From UBA5951 sp012269555 (GTDB lineage: Bacteria; Pseudomonadota; Alphaproteobacteria; Puniceispirillales; Puniceispirillaceae): a DNA stretch of 64,000 nucleotides. The first letter of the stretch is position 1; each line of letters starts with the position of its first letter. The position numbers were made by a program, and so were the translations under genes. Below the pieces are notes generated by a model that did no database searches, was not told the origin of the DNA, and worked only from the letters and a program-made list of their open reading frames with translations. Location: NCBI GenBank assembly GCA_038147755.1, contig JAYQTS010000014.1, forward strand, positions 62,001 through 126,000. Reading direction: 5' to 3'. Of the stretch, positions 46,129 to 54,307 are shown one piece after another.

Positions 46129-47310
46129 TTGAAAATTTTTAAAAGTTTAACTGGAAATGTTTGGCGTTTGGGAATTTCACAAGGTCTTATGATGACGGTT
46201 ATGAATGTGAATTTAACTAACACAGCATTAGTTGGTTCACTTTTAGCACCAACTCCCTGGCTTATCACTTTGCCTATTTCAATACAATTTGTTGCTGTGA
46301 TGTTAGCAACGATCCCTGCTTCATTAATGATGGCTCAATTTGGAAGGAAACCAATTTTCTTAATTGGAGTATTTATGGTTATTATTGGTGCTTTTGGTCA
46401 GGCGGGCTCTATTCTGATAGAAAGTTTTGAATTATTGGTATTTTTTTCTTTTTTGCTCGGTCTAGGTCAAGGTGTTGCTCAGTTTTATCGCTACGCAGCA
46501 GCGGATTCTGTTAAAGGGTCAGAGAAAGCAAAAGCTGTTTCTTTAGTATTACTAGGAGGGCTAGCCTCAGCTATTATTGGGCCAGAAATCGCTTACAGAA
46601 CAGTAAGTCTTTTACCCAATAATCTATATGCTGGCTGTTTTGTTGTAACAGGACTAGTTCAGATGATTGCTATTCCCATCATTCTGGGGCTTGATTTGCC
46701 TCCTCTGAAGAGACAAAAGCATAAAGGAAGACCTATAACTAAGTTTTTTCAAATACCCTCTTTTTTGTCAGGACTAACAGCGGCTGCTTTAGGCTATTGC
46801 CTTATGACATTTCTTATGACAGCAACCCCACTCCAAGTTGTTGAAGTAAGTGAGTTATCACACCAAGCCAATGCTCGCGTAATTCAATGGCATGTTGTTG
46901 CAATGTTTGCGCCTTCATTGTTTTCTGGGTTGCTTATAGCTAAGTTTGGCGTTCAAAAAATATTATGGGCCGGAATATTTTTCTTCGTGCTTGCATGTAT
47001 TATTGCACTATTGGGGACAAACTTTTATTTTTATTTGACAACATTAATATTTTTAGGCGTTGGGTGGAATTTTTTATTTGTTGGTGGTAGTTCGGTCATT
47101 GCTGATAGCGCAAGTCTAGAAGAAAGAGGTAGGGTTCAAGGAATTGCTGATTTTTGTATATTTAGTTTTGTCGCTTTAGCCTCTATGTTTTCTGGGATGG
47201 TACATAGTGAATTTGGTTGGACTTTTATGGTTTCAATCTCATCTCTGGTTATTGTCTTGATATCGTTTGCTGTGGTCTTTGGTAGACCAACACTGAAAGA
47301 AAAGAGGTGA
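46129..47310 (+). CDS. Major facilitator superfamily transporter
   Basis: 393 residues with about 12 membrane segments. MFS signals: MMAQFGRKPIFLIGVFMVII (loop 2-3 motif), FSFLLGLGQGVAQFYRYAAA, a central loop around LPPLKRQKHKGRPITKFFQI, and KFGVQKILWAGIFFFVLACI in the second half. The start is a TTG at 46129 preceded by AAAGGGG; no ATG fits better. It is 15 bases after panC, perhaps in the same operon. It resembles the group of alphaproteobacterial MFS proteins of unknown substrate; drug or metabolite efflux is possible. Confidence 0.8.
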   Translation: MKIFKSLTGNVWRLGISQGLMMTVMNVNLTNTALVGSLLAPTPWLITLPISIQFVAVMLATIPASLMMAQFGRKPIFLIGVFMVIIGAFGQAGSILIESFELLVFFSFLLGLGQGVAQFYRYAAADSVKGSEKAKAVSLVLLGGLASAIIGPEIAYRTVSLLPNNLYAGCFVVTGLVQMIAIPIILGLDLPPLKRQKHKGRPITKFFQIPSFLSGLTAAALGYCLMTFLMTATPLQVVEVSELSHQANARVIQWHVVAMFAPSLFSGLLIAKFGVQKILWAGIFFFVLACIIALLGTNFYFYLTTLIFLGVGWNFLFVGGSSVIADSASLEERGRVQGIADFCIFSFVALASMFSGMVHSEFGWTFMVSISSLVIVLISFAVVFGRPTLKEKR

Positions 47311-47375
47311 TAAGCGGTTCATTTGCAGTAAAAATTAAATGTTGCGTGAGCGACGTTTTTATTATCAATATTGAT

Positions 47376-47402
47376 AAAAAAAGGTCGTGACAAGTCACGA
47401 CC
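47376..47402 (-). terminator. GC-rich intrinsic terminator, minus strand
   Basis: On the minus strand GGTCGTGAC-TT-GTCACGACC is a perfect nine-base stem with a two-base loop, followed directly by seven T residues. It is the clearest intrinsic terminator in the window and ends the candidate small RNA; it would also stop read-through from gluQ. Confidence 0.85.
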
Positions 47403-47436
47403 AAGTTTAGGGAGGAAATATACGAAAAATTTCGTA
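47376..47436 (-). ncRNA. Candidate trans-acting small RNA with anti-Shine-Dalgarno segment
   Basis: A complete small-RNA architecture on the minus strand between gluQ and the MFS gene. A promoter-like TTGACA at 47467-47472 and TATACT at 47442-47447 lie upstream. The expected transcript of about 60 bases starts near 47436 with a hairpin (TACGAAA-TT-TTTCGTA), has a single-stranded TTTCCTCCCTAAAC (complementary to Shine-Dalgarno GGGAGG) and ends in the strong terminator at 47376-47402. CCTCC-containing small RNAs are known in alphaproteobacteria (CcsR and alpha-r families), where they block ribosome binding. No coding potential. The 19-base promoter spacing is slightly long. Identity with a known family is not shown. 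Confidence 0.6.
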
Positions 47437-47438
47437 TA
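47419..47438. repeat. Perfect palindrome at the 5' end of the small RNA candidate
   Basis: TATACGAAA-AA-TTTCGTATA has nine-base arms and a two-base centre. It spans the inferred transcription start, so it can act as a 5' RNA hairpin, as an operator, or both. Confidence 0.6.
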
Positions 47439-47441
47439 ATG

Positions 47442-47472
47442 AGTATATGTAGCAATAATATTTTAATGTCAA
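47442..47472 (-). promoter_or_regulatory. Sigma-70-type promoter for the small RNA candidate
   Basis: On the minus strand TTGACA (47467-47472) and TATACT (47442-47447), 19 bases apart; a closer CATATA overlaps the second box. The consensus -35 is unusual for this AT-rich window. Confidence 0.5.
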
Positions 47473-47510
47473 GAAAAGAAATGAACACTTATTTTCATTT
47501 AAGTAAAATT

Positions 47511-48440
47511 TTAGTTATCATTGAGCATTTTAGTATTAAGAATTTTGTTGAGTGTTTCTTTATAGTTTCGCAAGTCAACCAATGAAGGTGATTTATGTCT
47601 CTTGGATAATTTATTCCCATCTTCACCAAAAATAAGTGGGTGATGAAAATAAATAGGTGATGGAAGGTCAAGTAAATTTTGAAGAAGGCAATGTATATCA
47701 GTGCTATGTCGTAAATCTTCTCCTCTGGTTACAACTTCAATATTACTCTGGGCATCATCTAAAACAACACTCAAATGGTAGCTTGCTGTTATATCACGCC
47801 TACCTAAAATAATATCTCCGAATTTTCCAGGCTCTGCTTTCAATGAAGTCCCATCAATATTTAACCAACTTATAGATCCTACCTTCTGTATGGCCTTTTT
47901 CATATCTAACCTTAACACGGGCTTAATGCCTTTTTGTTGTCTTTTAGCAATTACTTGACTGCTTAAAGATTGGCGAGTGTTTGGCTGTTTAGATATTCCT
48001 TCGATAGGTGGAGATAAAAACTCAGTTAATTCCGAACGAGATAAGTAACAAGGATAAATGAGGTCTTTATCAAATAAATATTGTAATGCTCGTGAATAGT
48101 GAGAAAGACGCTGACTTTGATAAAGCTCATTTGCTGTCCAATTTATATCTAGCCATTTTAAATCTGATATAAGCTGATTGACATATTTCTGCGAACAACG
48201 AGTAAAATCTAAATCGTCAATTCGCAATAAAAATTTTTCAGGGTTTTGATTGGCTATTTGCCATCCTATTAAGGCAGCAAAGGCATGCCCAATATGTAAA
48301 AAACCAGTCGGACTAGGCGCAAATCTTGTTCGCCATCCTTTTTTCCTAATAATTTCTTGTTTTAACTCATTTGAAATAACAGGTTCAATTTTTTCCAAAA
48401 GGGTTAATGTGTTGTCTAATATAGTAGAATTTTTATTCAT
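47511..48440 (-). CDS. gluQ: Glutamyl-Q tRNA(Asp) synthetase
   Basis: About 309 residues, a GluRS-like protein without the anticodon-binding domain that attaches glutamate to queuosine in tRNA-Asp. Motifs: TRFAPSPTGFLHIGHAFAAL (HIGH), FLLRIDDLDFTRCSQKYV, GDIILGRRDITASYHLSVVL and the KMSKS-like FGEDGNKLSKRHKSPSLVDL. The zinc-binding Cys pair usually found near YPCxCSR is reduced here to YPCYLSRSEL. An extra N-terminal 32 residues precede the synthetase core. ATG 48440 is preferred to TTG 48467, start context weak. Downstream lies the small-RNA locus. Confidence 0.87.
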   Translation of the reverse strand: MNKNSTILDNTLTLLEKIEPVISNELKQEIIRKKGWRTRFAPSPTGFLHIGHAFAALIGWQIANQNPEKFLLRIDDLDFTRCSQKYVNQLISDLKWLDINWTANELYQSQRLSHYSRALQYLFDKDLIYPCYLSRSELTEFLSPPIEGISKQPNTRQSLSSQVIAKRQQKGIKPVLRLDMKKAIQKVGSISWLNIDGTSLKAEPGKFGDIILGRRDITASYHLSVVLDDAQSNIEVVTRGEDLRHSTDIHCLLQNLLDLPSPIYFHHPLIFGEDGNKLSKRHKSPSLVDLRNYKETLNKILNTKMLNDN

Positions 48441-48545
48441 TATTTTATTATTTGCAGAATACTGCAAAGATGTAACTATAATCTGGTTATAAACTCAATG
48501 AAAATTGTAGAAAGCATTATAATTCTAATTCAGTAGGAATTTTCT

Positions 48546-49199
48546 ATGGCAGAAATTAAAAAAATAGGCAAATTTGAGGGTATTTTTCAGTCACCAAAAA
48601 ACGGAAGTAAGGTAACATCGCTTATAATATTACTACATGGTTGGGGTGCAGATGCTTCAGATATGTTCGGTCTCGCGCCAATTCTAGGCCAAATTAGAGC
48701 AGGTTGTGGTTTCTATGCGCCAAATGCTCCATCAACTTGTTCAGCATCACCTCTCGGGCGTGAGTGGTTTGATATTCAAGAGGCTGAAAAAGGGGCAATG
48801 ATGGCATTTGACGATGTAAACGAACTTATACAGGGAGCACTTGATGAATTCTCTCTACCTAGTTCGCATGTAATTTTGGGGGGGTTTTCTCAAGGTGGCA
48901 TGATGACGTTGACAACTGGACCATCATTTGACTTAGCAGGATTAATCAGTTTTTCTGGTGCTCTTTTAACGGAACAAAACTTAAAACAAGCATCTCACTC
49001 GAGTCACCCTATTCTAATGATACATGGTGATTTAGACGATGTTGTTCCAGCAACGGCCTTAATTGAAGCTCAATTACATTTTGAAGAAAAAGGTTATGAT
49101 GTAGAGGTAGTTTTAGAAAAAGGAGTTGGTCATTCTATCGATCAAGTGGGTTTAGACGCTGCTAGAAAATTTATTGATACGCATCTTCCAATAGAGTGA
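48546..49199 (+). CDS. Carboxylesterase/phospholipase (YpfH/EstB-like alpha/beta hydrolase)
   Basis: 217 residues. Serine hydrolase of the phospholipase/carboxylesterase family: oxyanion motif LIILLHGWGADASDM, nucleophile in GGFSQGGMMTL (about residue 115), Asp in IHGDLDDVVPATAL and His in GVGHSIDQVGLDAA. WFDIQE is the usual lid segment. Hydrolyses short-chain esters or lysophospholipids; physiological substrate unknown. Divergent from gluQ, monocistronic; no signal peptide, cytoplasmic. Confidence 0.87.
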   Translation: MAEIKKIGKFEGIFQSPKNGSKVTSLIILLHGWGADASDMFGLAPILGQIRAGCGFYAPNAPSTCSASPLGREWFDIQEAEKGAMMAFDDVNELIQGALDEFSLPSSHVILGGFSQGGMMTLTTGPSFDLAGLISFSGALLTEQNLKQASHSSHPILMIHGDLDDVVPATALIEAQLHFEEKGYDVEVVLEKGVGHSIDQVGLDAARKFIDTHLPIE

Positions 49200-49395
49200 G
49201 ACATTCATGTAAGAATTAATTCATTGTCTTTCTACGTATATATTTTTATGTCTTATTTAGTTTTTTAGATATTTAGTTATCTATGACCTACTTGTCACAT
49301 ATTTTAGGGTAGACACCTACATGCTGATATGATTCAATTATTTCAAAAAATAATAAAATGCTGTCTTGTTAACAAATAATGAGAAATACCGAGAA

Positions 49396-49992
49396 ATGAA
49401 TTCGATTGCTCCGAACCAGTTTTCTAGTACAGGAGACTTCCCTCCCGCATTAGTATTGAATGCGGATTATCGTCCTTTAAGTTATTTTCCTCTTTCTTTG
49501 TGGGGATGGCAAGATGTTGTAAAGGCTGTTTTCCTTGAACGTGTTGATATTGTTCAGAAATATGAACGTATTATTTCTTCGCCTAGTTTTAAAATTGAAC
49601 TTCCCTCTGTTATTGCTTTGAAAGAATATGTGCATCAGGCTCGCAATCCAGCTTTTACGCGATTTAACGTTTTCTTAAGAGATAAATTCACTTGTCAATA
49701 TTGTAACAAAGCATTTTCAGCAACTGAACTTACATTTGACCATGTGGTTCCCCGTTCTAAGGGTGGAAAAACAAATTGGGAAAATGTCGTTGCTGCATGC
49801 ACTAAATGTAACTTTTATAAAGCAAACAAAATGCCGGATAAAATGGGGATTAAACCTTTCAAATCACCTCAGAGACCTAATGCTTTTCAGTTGCAGCAAA
49901 ACGGAAGAAAGTTCCCGCCAAACCATTTACACCATACATGGACAGATTATCTTTATTGGGATGTAGAGCTGGAACTAGACGAAAAAAACTAA
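49396..49992 (+). CDS. HNH endonuclease family protein
   Basis: About 198 residues. The N-terminal half (LVLNADYRPLSYFPLSLWGW, VKAVFLERVDIVQKYE) belongs to the widespread HNH proteins of alphaproteobacteria; the C-terminal half carries the zinc-HNH core: FTCQYCNKAFSATELTFDHV, PRSKGGKTNWENVVAACTKC and N-Y-K-A. All metal and catalytic residues (CxxC twice, DH, N) are present. ATG 49396 is preferred over TTG 49366. Function is generally unknown: it is a chromosomal gene, not clearly linked to a mobile element here. Confidence 0.85.
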   Translation: MNSIAPNQFSSTGDFPPALVLNADYRPLSYFPLSLWGWQDVVKAVFLERVDIVQKYERIISSPSFKIELPSVIALKEYVHQARNPAFTRFNVFLRDKFTCQYCNKAFSATELTFDHVVPRSKGGKTNWENVVAACTKCNFYKANKMPDKMGIKPFKSPQRPNAFQLQQNGRKFPPNHLHHTWTDYLYWDVELELDEKN

Positions 49993-50071
49993 TAAATAAT
50001 TTATTCTAATTAATCATCCTCAAATTTAGTATCACACTCTTTAGAAGCTGAATTCTTCAATTAATGTTATA

Positions 50072-50554
50072 TTATTTATTCTTATTAATTATATGAACCC
50101 AGCTAAAAAATGAAAAAATTGCAATAAAAAAACTCACTAAGCTATTCCAACCAGCCATAGAAATATTGAAAAGTGACCAAACAATTTCATCACATTTAAC
50201 TACCGGAGTTTCCAATAATAATGTTGTGAGGTTTGATATATCAGTTTCAGATTCAAACTGGTTACTACATCCTAAAGGACCTGACCACCATCCCTGTTCT
50301 ATGCCTGTATGGTAAAATCCAATAATGCCTGTAACTATTGCTGATAAAGAAATTAATAAAAGTATCCAGGTTTTGTTAAGTATGCTTAAACCTAATATCA
50401 TTATTGCAATGATAATCACATGTGGCCAGCGCTGCCAAATACATAACTTACAAGGTGCGAGGTCAAAAAAAAACTCAAATGAGATTGCGCTTGCAAGAAT
50501 AGAAAAGGAAATCAGTCCTGAGAATAACAGCGCCTGTCTGAAAGAGATTTCCAT
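50072..50554 (-). CDS. dsbB: Disulfide bond formation protein DsbB family
   Basis: 160 residues, four membrane segments. Redox pairs: CKLCIWQRWPHVII (CxxC in the first periplasmic loop, about residue 36) and the second pair in GPLGCSNQF and VVKCDEIVWSLF. Transfers electrons from DsbA to quinone. The YHTGIEQGWWSGPLGC segment is typical of the alphaproteobacterial form. Starts at 50554 with CCATT/ATG context; convergent with the HNH gene and directly downstream of dedA on the same strand (32 bases), possibly co-transcribed. Confidence 0.87.
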   Translation of the reverse strand: MEISFRQALLFSGLISFSILASAISFEFFFDLAPCKLCIWQRWPHVIIIAIMILGLSILNKTWILLLISLSAIVTGIIGFYHTGIEQGWWSGPLGCSNQFESETDISNLTTLLLETPVVKCDEIVWSLFNISMAGWNSLVSFFIAIFSFFSWVHIINKNK

Positions 50555-50586
50555 TTACATAACCTCATTTAATTTATTTCACATGA

Positions 50587-51180
50587 TCAATAACCGATAA
50601 TAACATAACTCAGTGAAATTAATAATCCAATTGAACAACTAAAAAAAATTAAAAATTTTGGGCTATTATGATATTTAACCAAACCAGCTACCAGCAAAAA
50701 GCGAACGGTTCTACCAATTAGTGCTGCAACTAAAAATTGAACGAAACCAAATTTAAATAAGCCAGCTGTAACAGTCACTATTTTAAAAGGTAAAGGTGTG
50801 AATGCACCAAGCAGAACAATAAGCAAGCCGTGTTTTGAAAAAGCGTCTGTAACATCATTAAATTTTTCTGATGATAAAAATGGGATCATGTTATTTTTCA
50901 ATAAAAAACTAATAAAATCTCCAAAAAACCATCCAATGCCCCAACCAATCAGTCCCCCAAGTACGGAGTAGCTTGCAGTCAAAAACGCAATTTGCCACCA
51001 TCGTTTTGGCGTAGCATATACACAAGCGGCCATTAGTGGGTCTGTAGGAATAGGTATTATGATAGATTCTAAAGCAGAAAAAAAATAAAGCCCCATTCGC
51101 GCTTCCCGACTACTAGCCTTTTGCTGAATGAAGAATGCAAGGTGCTTTAGCTTATTTGAAAAAGGTATCCATTTAAGCAT
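50587..51180 (-). CDS. DedA/YqaA-family membrane protein
   Basis: 197 residues with four or five membrane segments. The VTT-domain pattern is IPIPTDPLMAACVYATPKRW, LGGLIGWGIGWFFGDFISFL, FSKHGLLIVLLGAFTPLPFK and FLVAALIGRTVRFLLVAGLV, typical of YqaA. Members are membrane proteins linked to envelope homeostasis and lipid scrambling. It precedes dsbB in the same direction. Confidence 0.85.
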   Translation of the reverse strand: MLKWIPFSNKLKHLAFFIQQKASSREARMGLYFFSALESIIIPIPTDPLMAACVYATPKRWWQIAFLTASYSVLGGLIGWGIGWFFGDFISFLLKNNMIPFLSSEKFNDVTDAFSKHGLLIVLLGAFTPLPFKIVTVTAGLFKFGFVQFLVAALIGRTVRFLLVAGLVKYHNSPKFLIFFSCSIGLLISLSYVIIGY

Positions 51181-51387
51181 TTGAGAATTCTCCCGAAAGG
51201 TTTATCAAAAATGAAGGTATTTAGCGTTATTTTTAAACGCAGATTATTTTTAAATAGAAAGGTTTTTAGCCAGATACTTATGATAATTTTTTCCGTATAT
51301 TATAGTTTAGAAAATAGAAATAATGTCATTCCAGCAGTGTTGCTAGTTTTAAAAAAATGTCAGAATAAAAATTTTTAATTTAAGGTA

Positions 51388-51472
51388 TGGTAGGGATACT
51401 CGGACTTGAACCGAGAAGCCTTTCGGCACTGGATTTTGAATCCAGCGTGTTTACCAATTTCACCATATCCCC
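51388..51472 (-). tRNA. tRNA-Leu (anticodon CAA)
   Basis: An 85-base cloverleaf on the minus strand. Acceptor arms GGGGATA and TATCCCT close with one G-U pair, the D-arm is GGTGAAATTGG-like, the anticodon stem is CTGGA/TCCAG with loop TTCAAAA giving CAA, the long variable arm (TGCCGAAAGGC) marks class II, and the T arm is CTCGGTTCAAGTCCGAG. The 3' CCA is encoded. CAA is one of the TrmL targets; trmL lies at 35381-35863. Confidence 0.95.
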
Positions 51473-51678
51473 AAAAAAATTAAAACTGTTTGATATGCCT
51501 AATCTCAATTTACATAAAAATAGCGAGCATGTTCGGTGAGGTCAAAGGTAATTTCTAGCAACCCAAAAATATATTTTAAAAATATTAGCTTATTCTAGGA
51601 AAAAAACTGCTAAATCAGCTCTTGTATCTTGTTTAAGTCAAATTTTTGATCTTTATCCTTGCCTTTTAAGCTTAAACC

Positions 51679-51697
51679 CCCCATCTTACACATGGGG
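51679..51697. repeat. Inverted repeat upstream of the IclR-type gene
   Basis: CCCCAT-CTTACAC-ATGGGG, six-base GC-rich arms with a seven-base loop, ends 28 bases before the GTG start at 51726. It could be the operator of the regulator (autoregulation) or a leader hairpin. Confidence 0.4.
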
Positions 51698-51725
51698 CTG
51701 GTACATTAATGTTAGGATACATAAA

Positions 51726-52517
51726 GTGCCAGATGGATTATTAGAAAAAAGAAGTGGTCACACGCAATCAGTTTCGCGTGCCTTGAGCTTACTATCAAAA
51801 TTAGCAGAAGAGCCTGAGGGTTTGAACTTATCAGAGTTGGCTAGACGAGTTAAATTAGCACCATCTACAGCGCATAGGTTGCTTACAACGTTACAACTTG
51901 ATCGATATGTTCGGTTTGAGGACGGCAGATGGCTTGTTGGAGTGCAGGCCTTTAATGTTGGCTCCACATACATGCGTTCTCGTGATATTAGCCATATGGC
52001 TCGACCTTATTTGCGAATGATGATGCAGGAAACAGGGGAGACGTCTAATTTAGCTCTCATAGATAATAACGGTAATAACCTTGTGTATGTTTCGCAGGTG
52101 GAATGTCCACAATTGATGAGGGCATTATCAAAACCAGGAGCAAAAGCACCGTGGACTTGCTCAGCTGTTGGAAAAATATGCCTTGCGCATATGAATCAAA
52201 ATAGCGTTAGCCAACTTATAAATCAAACAGGATTTACCCAATTTACTAGAAAAAGTATTATGGAAGAGGGGGTATTCTTACGCGAGATAGCAAAGGCTAA
52301 GCAAATTGGATTTTCTATTGATGACGAAGAAAACTCGGACGGGCTAAGGTGTATTGCATCACCCCTCTTTGACGCAAATTCTAAAGTAATTGGGGCAATT
52401 TCTGTCAGTGGCCCCTCAGTTAGGATTGAAGAACAAAAGCTTCCAAATTTTGGACGGGTAACATTGCGAACAGCAAAAGAGTTAACCCGTGCATTAGGAG
52501 GAATTTGGCCGAGTTAA
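51726..52517 (+). CDS. IclR-family transcriptional regulator
   Basis: 263 residues. N-terminal winged helix (about 15-75): SVSRALSLLSKLAEEPEGLN, LSELARRVKLAPSTAHRLLT. The effector domain (about 90-255) has TSNLALIDNNGNNLVYVSQ, KAPWTCSAVGKICLAHM and GFSIDDEENSDGLRCIASPL, the last being the typical ligand site. GTG start after AGGATACATAAA; an inverted repeat lies just upstream. No catabolic genes are adjacent, so the target is not obvious; it could act on itself and elsewhere. IclR members usually control degradation of carbon sources. Confidence 0.88.
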   Translation: MPDGLLEKRSGHTQSVSRALSLLSKLAEEPEGLNLSELARRVKLAPSTAHRLLTTLQLDRYVRFEDGRWLVGVQAFNVGSTYMRSRDISHMARPYLRMMMQETGETSNLALIDNNGNNLVYVSQVECPQLMRALSKPGAKAPWTCSAVGKICLAHMNQNSVSQLINQTGFTQFTRKSIMEEGVFLREIAKAKQIGFSIDDEENSDGLRCIASPLFDANSKVIGAISVSGPSVRIEEQKLPNFGRVTLRTAKELTRALGGIWPS

Positions 52518-52554
52518 CATAATTCCCTATCATGGTCTTGCCAAGATAAAAAAT

Positions 52555-53239
52555 TTATGAATTTTGATATTGCTTCACCATAGCGGAAAGTTTTTTTAAT
52601 TTATTATCTTTAATACCCTCAGCGTTTAACGCTTCTTCCGTGTTAAAAAGGTATTCAGAATTCGAACCTATAATACCTTTCGCCTCAGCGATTATTTTAA
52701 CGCTATCTTTATCTGGCATCGGAGCTGCAAAGCTTGGGTGGTTGCGTTTTATAACGAATGTAAGTGCTTTAATAGCCTTGCCATTGTTCGTTATTTACTT
52801 TTACCCAACTCGGCAAGTAGGCTCCACTTAGCATCTCACGTTTCCAAATTACATCACACTCTCTCGCCGCAATTGACGCCGGTATCCGAAACAAAATACC
52901 TTTGGTGGAACCACCCCTGTCAAGACCTAGAACAAGTCCAGCTTTTTCTGGGCTTCCACGAGTTATAGTGGTGCGTAAACAAAATCTGCGATGAAATCCA
53001 AATAAATGTGCTCGCTTCCTCAAATCGAAGTTAAAAGATGGATTCCAAATTAAGCTTCCGTACCCAAAAACCCATATATTTTTATTTGAATTTGAGTCTT
53101 TAATAAAAGACCGGCGTGATTCAAGTAGTTCTTCTTCGGTAAGAAGCTCTGCAGGCTGACCTGGTCTCTCAGAGGCTAGTTTTTGAAGTATGCCTTCAGA
53201 TAAAGTTTGTCTGCTTATTTCAACTGATTTAGGAGCCAT
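52555..53239 (-). CDS. chaC: Gamma-glutamylcyclotransferase ChaC-like protein (one frameshift)
   Basis: About 227 residues after repair. The glycine-rich substrate loop is IWVFGYGSLIWNPSF (about 50-65), followed by FGFHRRFCLRTTITRG, GLVLGLDRGGSTKGILFRI and KREMLSGAYLPSWV. Near 52776-52777 an extra base stops the frame early; the other frame continues AIKALTFVIKRNHPSFAAP, KIIAEAKGIIGSNSEYLF and ends TAA at 52555. ChaC-type enzymes cleave the gamma-glutamyl bond of glutathione to 5-oxoproline and Cys-Gly. Convergent with IclR; the mscS gene lies next upstream on the same strand. Confidence 0.82.
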
Positions 53240-53269
53240 GTTCTAAAATTAAAATTTTGAAATTAACAA

Positions 53270-54103
53270 TCAAGACGCTTTATGTAATACAAGCTGCGCG
53301 AATGGAATTTCAATATTATTATCCTCAAAAAGTTTTTTAACTCTCTTGTTCAAATCCCAATTGAGTGAAAACATATCTGCATAGTCTACATAAATTCTTA
53401 AGCGAACCTGAATTGCACTATCTCCATAAGATAGTACGTGGAATTGGGGATTGGGATCTGCATGCACGCGAGGATCCTCAGCAAGTTTAAGCATTACATT
53501 TTCGACTATATCTAAATCACTACTATAACTTACACCAATTTCTATATCCAAACGTCTTTTTTTATGTTTAGAATGATTCGTAATGGTTGATGACCATATA
53601 GTTGAATTTGGAATTGATATAAAAATATTATCGAATGTATCGATTTTTGTTGTAAATAATCCTACCTCTTTCACCATTCCGGAAGACCCTGCTACTTCTA
53701 CCCAATCGCCTGTTTCAAATGGTCGCAAAATTAGCAGCATTACTCCAGCCGCAACGTTTGATAATGTGCCTTGTAAGGCAAGACCTATCGCAAGACCTGC
53801 AGCACCTAATACAGCAATAATTGAAGTTGTCTGAATACCAAATTGTCCAAGTGAAACTACAAGTGTAATAGTCATTCCGGCATATCTGGTGACACTTCCA
53901 CTAATTGGTATAAGCATAGGGCTTAAACGAGGTATACGGCCAAGCATAAGTTTAATAGTTCGCTCAGCTTTTGAAGAAAGCCAAAACCCTATAATTAAAG
54001 TACCAATTCCAGCTAAAAACCCAGAAAAATAGCTTATAAGAATTGAAAATTCTGGTTGTGAAAATACCTGTGATAATGAGATGTTATCCATAGAAAACCC
54101 CAT
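53270..54103 (-). CDS. Small-conductance mechanosensitive channel (MscS family)
   Basis: About 277 residues. Three membrane segments (about 15-100), the pore-lining TM3 rich in Gly/Ala (AAGLAIGLALQGTLSNVAAG), then the MscS beta domain LRPFETGDWVEVAGSSGMVK and IPNSTIWSSTITNHSKHKKR and a C-terminal alpha/beta domain. It opens under osmotic downshock, releasing solutes, which complements glucosylglycerate synthesis upstream. The start ATG 54103 has AGGGA nine bases before and is preferred over TTG 54136 and ATG 54091. Confidence 0.88.
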   Translation of the reverse strand: MGFSMDNISLSQVFSQPEFSILISYFSGFLAGIGTLIIGFWLSSKAERTIKLMLGRIPRLSPMLIPISGSVTRYAGMTITLVVSLGQFGIQTTSIIAVLGAAGLAIGLALQGTLSNVAAGVMLLILRPFETGDWVEVAGSSGMVKEVGLFTTKIDTFDNIFISIPNSTIWSSTITNHSKHKKRRLDIEIGVSYSSDLDIVENVMLKLAEDPRVHADPNPQFHVLSYGDSAIQVRLRIYVDYADMFSLNWDLNKRVKKLFEDNNIEIPFAQLVLHKAS

Positions 54104-54307
54104 ATTTATTGTCCCTATATAATGAGTTGATACCAATTCTTATTATTTTGGCTTCGTTTAAAGAAGAATGAAGTTCATTTTTTAAAAGTTTCTTGATAAA
54201 ACACAACTCAATAATGCCATTTACAATAATATAAATTTGTTAATCCTTTCAATTGAATTTAGATCAAAAAATGCGTTATATTCTCGCCAAATCTTTTTGG
54301 AAATATT

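Noticed and set aside
47430..47590. Plus-strand ATG after GGGAGG at 47409-47414 with a frame of about 48 codons
   Set aside because: The purine-rich run is over 20 bases from the ATG, the frame runs into gluQ antisense, and the region is better explained by the minus-strand small RNA.
51181..51378. Plus-strand open frame between dedA and the tRNA
   Set aside because: No family features, no Shine-Dalgarno, AT-rich composition; it starts at the dedA start and is likely chance.
52640..52831. Plus-strand frame with hydrophobic residues near the IclR gene
   Set aside because: It is antisense to the second half of chaC, which is explained by the one-base shift at about 52776.
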